Assembly (NCBI GenBank): GCA_016780695.1
Contig: JADHLK010000114.1
Coordinates: 1-5,223 of the forward strand
Direction: 5' to 3'
DNA from: Alphaproteobacteria bacterium
GTDB taxonomy: Bacteria > Pseudomonadota > Alphaproteobacteria > Puniceispirillales > Puniceispirillaceae
Length of the DNA: 5,223 bases
Shown: piece by piece, positions 1 through 4,159 of the stretch
Position numbering within the stretch: the first letter of the stretch is position 1
Layout: each line of letters opens with the position of its first letter
Notes under the pieces: generated by a model
Database searches by the model: none
What the model was told of the DNA's origin: nothing
Seen by the model: only the letters and a program-made list of their open reading frames with translations
Program-made: the position numbers and the translations under genes

Positions 1-1
1 G

Positions 2-370
2 GAATTGCTGTTTTTCATTGCCCGCGCAGATGGTGAGATTAAGGGTTCTGAATGGGCCTATTTGGCTGAGGTTAGCCGCCTGTTCGGCTATGATGAGCAA
101 GATTTCCGCCATTTCTCAGATATGTGGGGGCAGACCGAAACACCGCCGCACAGCCTGCTCGGCGTGGCTGAGGATGCCGGGCTGGAAGAAATCCGCACGG
201 CCTGGAAAAGGCTGGTGAAGGAATATCACCCGGACCGGCTGCGCGCCGAGGGGCTGCCAGATGAATTTGTTGAAGCCGCAAATGACAAGCTGGCCGCGAT
301 TAACACAGCCTATAAGGTGATGCGCGCCGCAGCCGAGAGACGGGCGGCGGGCCAGCCCCAGCAAAGCTGA
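2..370 (+). CDS. djlA: TerB/J-domain co-chaperone (DjlA-like), C-terminal part; 5' end outside window
   Basis: The reading frame is open from base 2, so the gene enters from the left and the TTG at 5 is probably internal. Residues are counted from that TTG. The first ~40 residues (FIARADGEI, then an acidic helix and LFGYDEQDF) resemble the end of a TerB-like helical domain. Residues ~47-108 are a J domain: the SLLGV start, a basic helix II ending in YHPD with the essential HPD triad at 75-77, then an NDKLAAINTAYKVM helix. A TerB domain followed by a C-terminal J domain is the DjlA-type layout. J domains stimulate ATP hydrolysis by DnaK through HPD, so this is inferred to be a DnaK co-chaperone. 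Whether it has the N-terminal membrane anchor of E. coli DjlA cannot be seen. The basic, Ala/Gln-rich tail looks disordered. The stop overlaps the next start as TGATG, so the two genes are probably co-translated. The J domain is secure; the exact subfamily name is less so. Confidence 0.85.
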   Translation, partial: ELLFFIARADGEIKGSEWAYLAEVSRLFGYDEQDFRHFSDMWGQTETPPHSLLGVAEDAGLEEIRTAWKRLVKEYHPDRLRAEGLPDEFVEAANDKLAAINTAYKVMRAAAERRAAGQPQQS

Positions 371-2262
371 TGGCCACTCCGCTGCTGACCCTGTCCGATA
401 TCGGCGTTAATCTGGGCGACAGATGGCTGCTGCGCCATGTCGATTTATCCCTGCATAGCGGTGACCGGCTGGCTCTGGTCGGGCGCAACGGGGCCGGCAA
501 ATCCACGCTGATGAAACTGATCGCTGATGCCGCTGAGCCGGATGAGGGCACCCTCTGGCAGGCCCCCGGGGTGGAGGTCGCCTATCTGCCGCAAAACCCG
601 CAGATAAAAGGCAGCCAGTCGCTGGCCTCCTATGTATCGGGCGGGCTGGCGGATCCGTCGGAAATGCACCGGGCAGAAGCGCTATTGATGAAAATGGATA
701 TGGATCCGGGGCGGCTGACAGATGGGCTGTCCGGAGGCGAGGCGCGGCGACTCTCGCTGGCCCGCGCGCTGGTCAGCAAACCGCAAGTGCTGCTGCTGGA
801 TGAGCCGACCAACCATCTCGATTTGCCAACCATTGAATGGCTGGAAAAGCTGATGCAAGAACATCAGGGCGCGCTGGTGGTGATCAGCCATGACCGCGCC
901 TTTTTGCGCGCCCTTGGCACCGGCATTGTCTGGATTCATCAGGGCAAGCTGCGCCGCCGCGAGGGGGCTTTTGATCAGTTTGAGGAATGGTCAGATGGTA
1001 TCCTGGCCGAAGAAGAGGTACGGCTGGCCAAGCTGGATAAAAAGATTGCTGAGGAAACACGCTGGTCACGGCAGGGGATTTCCGCCCGCCGCAAGCGCAA
1101 TCAGGGACGCCTGCGTGAGCTGGAAGGGATGCGCCAGCTGCGCGCTGCTGAAGGCGGGGTGATGATGCGCCAGATGCAGATCGATTCTGGCCGTGCCGAA
1201 GGCGGCGGTCAGGTGGTGCTGGAGGCGCGCAACCTGTCTGTGTCGGTGCCGGGCAGACCGGCTCTCAGAAACGGCGAGCCAGCCCGGCATAGCAGCAGGC
1301 AGCAGGAGGACCCGGAGCAGGAACGCCTGCTGGTCAGCCATTTTAACGCGCTGATCAAACGCGGCGACCGGATCGGCATTGTCGGGCCAAACGGGATTGG
1401 CAAATCCAGCCTTGTGCGGGTGCTGCTGGACAAAGCCAAGCCGACAGCTGGCTATGTAAAACCGGGTTTTGGCCTGTTGCCCGGCTGGTTTGATCAATCC
1501 CGCAGCGCGCTGAACCCGGAGGCCAGCCCCTGGACAACCTTGTGCCCGGATGGCGGCGATATGGTTGAGATTGACGGCAAATCACGCCATGTGACCAGCT
1601 ATCTGAGGGATTTTCTGTTTGATGATAACAAGATGACCCAGCGCGTTGGCATCCTCTCAGGCGGTGAGCAGAACCGGCTTTTACTGGCCCGTATTTTTGC
1701 CCAGCCGCATAATTTTCTGGTGCTGGATGAGCCGACCAATGATCTGGATATGGAGACCATCGATCTGTTGCAAGAGGTGATAGCAACCTATGACGGCACG
1801 GTGCTGATCGTCAGCCATGACCGGGATTTTCTGGACCGGACAGTGACCTCTATTCTGGCGTTTGAGGGAGAGGGCAAGATACTGGCCCATGCTGGCGGTT
1901 ATTCAGACTGGCTGGCCAAACAGGCCGGGCTGAAAGAACGGCGCGCGGCCCGCAGCAAGGCACAAAACAAAGCGGCCAATAAGAAAACTGGCAGCAAAGA
2001 CCGCGACAAGGCCCCGCGCACAGACCGGCTTTCCTATAAAGAAGGCTGGTTGCTGGAGCGGCTGCCGGGCGAGATTGCCGAGCTGGAAGAAGCTATCACT
2101 GAGGCTGAGGCTCAGCTGGCGGATATGGGGTTTTATGCCGATGACCCGCAGGCCTGGCAGGCGATGGCGGACCAGCTGGAAAAGGACAAGCAGGCGCGGG
2201 CGGAAAAAGAAGAGGCCTGGCTGGCGCTGGAGCTAAAACGCGAGGCACTGGAAAAGGGCTGA
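370..2262 (+). CDS. uup: ABC-F family ATPase, Uup type
   Basis: This 630-residue protein has two ABC ATPase domains and no membrane segments, so it is a soluble ABC-F protein, not a transporter. Domain 1: Walker A GRNGAGKS at 38-45, signature LSGGE at 120-124, Walker B with DEPTNHLD at 144-151, switch His174. A charged linker (~195-280) has an Arg/Lys-rich stretch at ~240-255, where ABC-F proteins contact P-site tRNA. Domain 2: Walker A GPNGIGKS at 339-346, signature LSGGE at 429-433, DEPTNDLD at 453-460, switch His483. A Lys-rich hinge (~523-550) leads to LSYKE and a C-terminal coiled coil (~553-628), the Uup hallmark; E. coli Uup is 635 residues. The family acts on the ribosome, and Uup also affects precise transposon excision; the role here is by homology. 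Both catalytic Glu residues (145, 454) are intact. A hydrophilic insert of about 24 residues lies near 296-322. No clear Shine-Dalgarno precedes the ATG, which overlaps the previous stop, so translational coupling is likely. Confidence 0.93.
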   Translation: MATPLLTLSDIGVNLGDRWLLRHVDLSLHSGDRLALVGRNGAGKSTLMKLIADAAEPDEGTLWQAPGVEVAYLPQNPQIKGSQSLASYVSGGLADPSEMHRAEALLMKMDMDPGRLTDGLSGGEARRLSLARALVSKPQVLLLDEPTNHLDLPTIEWLEKLMQEHQGALVVISHDRAFLRALGTGIVWIHQGKLRRREGAFDQFEEWSDGILAEEEVRLAKLDKKIAEETRWSRQGISARRKRNQGRLRELEGMRQLRAAEGGVMMRQMQIDSGRAEGGGQVVLEARNLSVSVPGRPALRNGEPARHSSRQQEDPEQERLLVSHFNALIKRGDRIGIVGPNGIGKSSLVRVLLDKAKPTAGYVKPGFGLLPGWFDQSRSALNPEASPWTTLCPDGGDMVEIDGKSRHVTSYLRDFLFDDNKMTQRVGILSGGEQNRLLLARIFAQPHNFLVLDEPTNDLDMETIDLLQEVIATYDGTVLIVSHDRDFLDRTVTSILAFEGEGKILAHAGGYSDWLAKQAGLKERRAARSKAQNKAANKKTGSKDRDKAPRTDRLSYKEGWLLERLPGEIAELEEAITEAEAQLADMGFYADDPQAWQAMADQLEKDKQARAEKEEAWLALELKREALEKG

Positions 2263-2278
2263 AGGGTGACCGGCTGGC

Positions 2279-2308
2279 TTGACCTGGACCGGCCAGCTCT
2301 GGCACAAT
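2279..2308 (+). promoter_or_regulatory. probable sigma-70 promoter of rnpB
   Basis: TTGACC at 2279-2284 (5/6 to TTGACA) and CACAAT at 2303-2308 (4/6 to TATAAT) are 18 bp apart. The expected start, about 7 bases past the -10, falls at 2315, which is the first base of the RNase P RNA P1 stem defined independently by pairing with the 3' end. That agreement is the main support. The -35 begins 17 bases after the ABC-F stop codon, so rnpB can be transcribed on its own, although readthrough from the upstream genes is also possible. Confidence 0.72.
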
Positions 2309-2314
2309 GCGGCG

Positions 2315-2724
2315 GCAATCCAGAGGGCTGGATGGTTGCTGCGGGGGGGCTGGCTTGCCACTCCCCGGCAGAGGAAAGTCCGGGCTTCACAGGATCAGGA
2401 TGCTGGTTAACGGCCAGCGGGGGCGACCCCAGGGAAAGTGCCACAGAAAACAGACCGCCTCGCTCCGGCGCGGTAAGGGTGAAAAGGTGCGGTAAGAGCG
2501 CACCGCGGGACTGGCGACAGGCCCCGGCAAGGTAAACCCCATCCGAAGCAAGACCATATAGGGGCATGATCCGCCTTGGCGGGTGCTGGCGATCCTGCCA
2601 GAGATGCCCGGGTAGGTCGCTTGAGATGTCTGGCAACAGGCATCCGTCAGATGAATAGCCATCCACGGGCCAGGCTACACGGCCAGCCCCGGACAGAACC
2701 CGGCTTACAGGCACTCTGGATTGC
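2315..2724 (+). ncRNA. rnpB: RNase P RNA, bacterial type A
   Basis: This is the catalytic RNA of RNase P, which with the RnpA protein removes 5' leaders from precursor tRNAs. The ends are fixed by a perfect 11-bp P1 helix: GCAATCCAGAG at 2315-2325 pairs with CTCTGGATTGC at 2714-2724. P2 is formed by 2329-2337 with 2657-2665 (9 bp, one G-U). The universally conserved core is present: GAGGAAAGTCCGGGC at 2371-2385, CAGACCGCC near 2451, the P8 hairpin GGTGCG/CGCACC around a GTAAGAG loop near 2486-2504, the GGTAAACCCC and GAAGCAAGACCATATAGG segments near 2530-2563, and ACAGAACCCGGCTTAC at 2693-2708, which pairs with the first block as P4. A small GGGC...GCCC hairpin at 2667-2689 interrupts the segment between P2 and P4, as seen in alphaproteobacterial RNase P RNAs. 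The length is about 410 nt, normal for the class. Open frames crossing this region are not genes. Confidence 0.97.
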
Positions 2725-2726
2725 AG

Positions 2727-2809
2727 TTTTCCCAAATCTTTTTGGCCCAATTTTTTCCCAAATCTTTTTCCCAAAAATTTATTAGCCGAATTTTTTTTTC
2801 CCATAATTT
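2727..2809 (+). repeat. T-tract/CCCAAA tandem repeats after rnpB, probable termination zone
   Basis: The unit TTTTCCCAAATCTTTTT occurs perfectly twice, at 2727-2743 and 2753-2769. Degenerate copies of the T-run-CCCAWAA pattern follow at about 2765-2780 and 2795-2809. The + strand carries five T-runs of four to nine bases. The first begins two bases after the RNase P RNA P1 helix, so P1 itself could act as the terminator stem with a U-tract behind it. An AT-only stem, AAAAATT at 2773-2779 with AATTTTT at 2789-2795, runs into the nine-T tract. There is no classic GC-rich terminator. Ending rnpB transcription is inferred from position and composition. The later T-tracts may serve as backups. Confidence 0.6.
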
Positions 2810-2857
2810 ACCGAAAATTAGCTTAATCCTCTTATGCTGCCCTTTTCGCTTCAGGCA

Positions 2858-2903
2858 CCAGATTTCTGGGGCTGTGCCGGGCCCGGCTGCGCGTATCGCA
2901 GCC
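2858..2903 (+). promoter_or_regulatory. cluster of inverted repeats in the 5' leader of the small gene
   Basis: Three dyads lie side by side: CCAGA-TT-TCTGG at 2858-2869, the 12-bp palindrome GCCGGGCCCGGC at 2876-2887, and GGCTGCG-CGTAT-CGCAGCC at 2885-2903, which shares three bases with the palindrome and so would compete with it. They end 37 bases before the ATG at 2940. No T-run follows, so they do not look like an intrinsic terminator. They could be an operator or an RNA leader structure. A candidate -10 TATGCT lies near 2834-2839, but I see no good -35, so the promoter of the small gene is not located with confidence. Confidence 0.4.
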
Positions 2904-2939
2904 TGTCTTCGGTATGGCTGATTGAAAAGGACAGGCAGC

Positions 2940-3167
2940 ATGCCCCTCTCCCCTGCGACCGGCAAGACCGGAGCCGCAAGGGCAAAAATCCAGATAGCTG
3001 ATAATAAGGGAGGCTGGCAGACTGTGCAGACTGTGCCGGGCAACCGTATCGCGGTGAAGCTGGCCCTGCAGCGCGCGCTCCGCCACCGGCCGGGCAGCAG
3101 CCCCAACATCGCCCGCGCCATTGACAGCCAGTCCGGCAAAATGATCGCAAGGCTGGAAAAAGACTGA
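2940..3167 (+). CDS. small basic protein of unknown function (75 aa)
   Basis: I do not recognise a family. The ATG at 2940 is chosen because AAAAGGA lies 8 bases upstream, a good Shine-Dalgarno. A TTG at 2922 in the same frame would add six residues but lacks such a site. Codon third positions are strongly G/C, as in the neighbouring genes, which argues for real coding. The product is basic (about 13 Lys/Arg against 4 Asp/Glu), with one Trp (26), no signal peptide and no membrane segment. A Gly/Ala/Lys-rich N-terminus (~1-20) is followed by a possible strand (WQTVQTV, 26-32), a helix with alternating basic residues (IAVKLALQRALRHR, 37-50) and a second helix (NIARAIDSQSGKMIARL, 56-72). The charge would suit nucleic acid or ribosome binding, but that is only a guess. 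It stands alone between rnpB and the mraZ promoter region. Confidence 0.6.
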   Translation: MPLSPATGKTGAARAKIQIADNKGGWQTVQTVPGNRIAVKLALQRALRHRPGSSPNIARAIDSQSGKMIARLEKD

Positions 3168-3179
3168 ACCGGCAATCAC

Positions 3180-3229
3180 GGCCAGACCTTTGAGCTAAAA
3201 TCTGTTTTCCGGAAGGGCTGAGGCTGGCC
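3180..3229 (+). other. imperfect hairpin after the small gene, possible weak terminator
   Basis: GGCCAG at 3180-3185 pairs with CTGGCC at 3224-3229, and CCT at 3187-3189 with AGG at 3221-3223 across a bulged A. The loop is long (about 31 nt) and contains the palindrome TTCCGGAA at 3207-3214. A five-T run appears only at 3243-3247, too far for a classic intrinsic terminator. Its placement 13 bases after the stop codon of the small gene is the only reason to suspect a role in termination. Confidence 0.3.
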
Positions 3230-3379
3230 TGCCAATATCCTGTTTTTGCTGGCTATTTTAAGAACAAAAGCAGAACTGAAAAAAATCTATAATAATTTCA
3301 TTATCTTATAAAAGACTCTTGAAGTAATGAATTCAAGTAACTGATTTTCTTTGCTTTTCCCATCAAAAAACTAGCTAAA
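3230..3379 (+). other. AT-rich upstream region of the mraZ promoter, with a CTTGAA/TTCAAG dyad
   Basis: I see no gene here. The A+T content rises sharply against the flanks and includes A- and T-runs directly upstream of the predicted mraZ -35, as expected for an UP-element-like or bendable region. An inverted repeat, CTTGAA at 3318-3323 and TTCAAG at 3332-3337 with an 8-base spacer, could be a repressor half-site pair. The same stretch holds a direct AAGTAA repeat (3322-3327 and 3335-3340) and one GANTC site (GACTC, 3314-3318), the target of the CcrM methyltransferase used in alphaproteobacterial cell-cycle control. An isolated CCCAT at 3359-3363 precedes the phased array. A function for any of these is inference. 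Confidence 0.4.
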
Positions 3380-3424
3380 CCCATTGACTGCCATAGGTTC
3401 CCATGTTATCCCATAAAAACCCAT
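3380..3424 (+). promoter_or_regulatory. probable MraZ operator: CCCAT boxes phased every 10 bp
   Basis: CCCAT starts at 3380, 3400, 3410 and 3420, and the one-mismatch form GCCAT fills the gap at 3390, giving five boxes in perfect 10-bp register. A weaker GCCTT lies in register at 3430, and another CCCAT lies upstream at 3359, one base out of phase. On the minus strand each full box reads ATGGG. The E. coli MraZ operator is a set of TGGGN direct repeats separated by 5 bases, which is the same motif and period. The array covers the predicted promoter of mraZ and lies upstream of the gene encoding the matching regulator, so autorepression by MraZ is the natural reading. The motif and spacing are seen directly; binding is inferred. 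Confidence 0.8.
3384..3412 (+). promoter_or_regulatory. predicted sigma-70 promoter of the mraZ operon
   Basis: TTGACT at 3384-3389 (5/6 to consensus) is followed after 17 bp by TATCCC at 3407-3412 (3/6, keeping the leading TAT). It is interleaved with the CCCAT boxes: one box touches the -35, two lie in or beside the spacer, and one overlaps the -10. A start near 3419 would give an mraZ leader of about 270 nt. The -10 is poor, so the exact start is uncertain, but no better promoter is visible between here and the gene. Confidence 0.5.
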
Positions 3425-3451
3425 AGATAGCCTTATGGCCATCTGTCGGGC

Positions 3452-3522
3452 TGTATCCTGCCAGGTGCCGCCTGTGATTTTCGGGCTAGCGCACTGAAAA
3501 AGCTGGTTTTTAGCAGGATACA
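3452..3522 (+). ncRNA. candidate structured RNA element in the mraZ leader (branched, 71 nt)
   Basis: A perfect 10-bp helix, TGTATCCTGC at 3452-3461 with GCAGGATACA at 3513-3522, closes a 51-nt interior. Inside are at least two smaller hairpins: CAGG at 3462-3465 with CCTG at 3471-3474, stacked directly on the closing helix, and AAAAA at 3497-3501 with TTTTT at 3507-3511. Together they make a multibranch junction. I do not recognise a known riboswitch or leader family. The element lies in the predicted 5' untranslated region of mraZ, so a role in control of the dcw operon is inferred. On DNA the same inverted repeat could instead be a protein site, but a 51-base separation makes RNA pairing the simpler reading. 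Confidence 0.45.
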
Positions 3523-3541
3523 TTGTAAGGGGGTTTTGGTG

Positions 3542-3576
3542 ATGGCCGGGGCGTTCCTCCTCCCCGCCCCGGCCAT
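3542..3576 (+). promoter_or_regulatory. strong GC-rich hairpin with anti-Shine-Dalgarno-like loop in the mraZ leader
   Basis: ATGGCCGGGGCG at 3542-3553 pairs perfectly with CGCCCCGGCCAT at 3565-3576 (12 bp) around the pyrimidine loop TTCCTCCTCCC. The loop contains CCTCCT at 3556-3561, identical to the anti-Shine-Dalgarno core of 16S rRNA, so it can pair with purine-rich ribosome-binding sites. Nearby partners are AGGGGG at 3528-3533 and GGGGGAA at 3667-3673, the latter in front of mraZ. No T-run follows, so this is not an intrinsic terminator. The hairpin is clear; the pairing is inference. Confidence 0.55.
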
Positions 3577-3658
3577 GATCTGGCAGCAGGCTGGTCAGGA
3601 TAGGACCGGTGCAGCCGTTAAAAAAAAGAGGTCAGGGCGGCAAAAAAAGCAGCCTTGA
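3542..3658 (+). CDS. possible 38-codon upstream ORF in the mraZ leader
   Basis: An ATG at 3542 opens a 38-codon frame ending at TGA 3656-3658. AAGGGGG at 3527-3533 lies 8 bases upstream, a reasonable Shine-Dalgarno. The predicted peptide has a hydrophobic N-terminal half (MAGAFLLPAPAMIW) and a basic C-terminal half (VKKKRSGRQKKQP). Its start codon is buried in the first base pairs of the 12-bp hairpin, so translation would have to open that hairpin. I do not recognise the peptide. The frame could be a chance product of the GC-rich hairpin and the downstream A-runs, hence the low confidence. It ends 33 bases before the mraZ ATG, close enough for translational coupling if it is real. Confidence 0.25.
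   Translation: MAGAFLLPAPAMIWQQAGQDRTGAAVKKKRSGRQKKQP
3591..3609 (+). promoter_or_regulatory. third stem-loop in the mraZ leader
   Basis: CTGGTC at 3591-3596 pairs with GACCGG at 3604-3609 (6 bp, one G-U) around the loop AGGATAG. It is followed at 3620-3627 by a run of eight A, and by seven A at 3642-3648, unstructured stretches that lead to the purine-rich mraZ ribosome-binding region. The stem is short and could occur by chance. Confidence 0.3.
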
Positions 3659-3691
3659 GAACAGGCGGGGGAAGAAACGGCGCGGGGACAG

Positions 3692-4159
3692 ATGGATTTG
3701 TTTCTGTCAACATTTGAGAACCGGATAGACAAGAAGGGGCGGCTTTCTGTGCCGGCTTCCTATCGTCTGGTTCTGGAACGCAGCCGCGCCACACTGTATT
3801 TATATAAGTCGCTCACCCACCCCTGTCTTGAGGGGTGCGGGCCAGAGCGCATCGCCCAGATTGTTGATGCGATTGATCGGCTGGACACGCTCTCAGAAGA
3901 GGCGGAAACCCTGCAGACCATGCTCTCCAGCGCGCAGGAAATGAAAATGGATGCTGAGGGCCGGGTGCTGTTATCTGAGGATTTTCTTCAGTTTGCCGAG
4001 CTGTCTGACAGCGCGTTGATTGCCGGTATTGGGCGATCTTTCCAGATCTGGCAGCCTGCTGCCTGGCGTGCGCGGGAGACGGCAGCACGCGGGCGCGCCC
4101 GCACTGGTGGTCTGCCCAAGCTGACTCTGGCCAGGCCGGCCGGACCGGGAGATGGTTGA
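3692..4159 (+). CDS. mraZ: transcriptional regulator MraZ
   Basis: The 155-residue product starts MDLFLSTFENRIDKKGRLSVPASYR, a typical MraZ N-terminus (E. coli MraZ is 152 residues). Two AbrB/SpoVT-type swapped-hairpin DNA-binding domains carry the family motif twice: DKKGR at 13-17 and DAEGR at 87-91, each followed by a short helix. MraZ forms ring-shaped oligomers on the nucleoid and represses its own promoter at the head of the dcw operon. The phased CCCAT array 270-310 bases upstream is the likely target. The Shine-Dalgarno is not ideal: GGGGA ends only 3 bases before the ATG, and GGGGGAAG lies 17 bases away, which may reflect leader-based control. The last ~30 residues are Arg/Ala/Gly-rich and probably flexible. 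The stop overlaps the rsmH start as TGATG. Confidence 0.96.
   Translation: MDLFLSTFENRIDKKGRLSVPASYRLVLERSRATLYLYKSLTHPCLEGCGPERIAQIVDAIDRLDTLSEEAETLQTMLSSAQEMKMDAEGRVLLSEDFLQFAELSDSALIAGIGRSFQIWQPAAWRARETAARGRARTGGLPKLTLARPAGPGDG

Noticed and set aside
2266..2535. Open frame of 89 codons starting at GTG, + strand, across the rnpB promoter and 5' half
   Set aside because: It lies over the RNase P RNA, whose conserved helices fully explain the sequence; the peptide resembles nothing and no ribosome-binding site stands out.
2133..2804. 223-codon minus-strand open frame over the end of uup, rnpB and the T-tracts
   Set aside because: It crosses a certain CDS and a certain structural RNA; its N-terminal Lys/Gly/Phe repeats are just the reverse of the T-tract repeats.
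2731..2804. CCCAA/CCCAT motifs after rnpB as further MraZ boxes
   Set aside because: Their spacing (15, 11, 13, 30) is not the 10-bp register of the array before mraZ; they are part of the T-tract repeat.
2832..3179. Minus-strand open frame of 115 codons opposite the small gene
   Set aside because: The + strand frame has the Shine-Dalgarno and GC-biased third positions; the minus frame shows neither.
3288..3293. Perfect TATAAT in the AT-rich zone as a promoter -10
   Set aside because: No -35-like hexamer lies 16-19 bp upstream on the + strand, and such hexamers are expected by chance in this composition.
3406..3414. TTATCCCAT as a DnaA box
   Set aside because: Only the first six bases match TTATNCACA; the last three do not, and the CCCAT array explains the sequence better.
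3542..3576. GC-rich hairpin as an intrinsic terminator before mraZ
   Set aside because: No T-run follows on the + strand, and none is placed after it on the minus strand.
4156..4158. TTG at 4156 as the rsmH start
   Set aside because: The ATG directly after it has better spacing to GGGAGA and gives the TGATG overlap seen at the other junctions.
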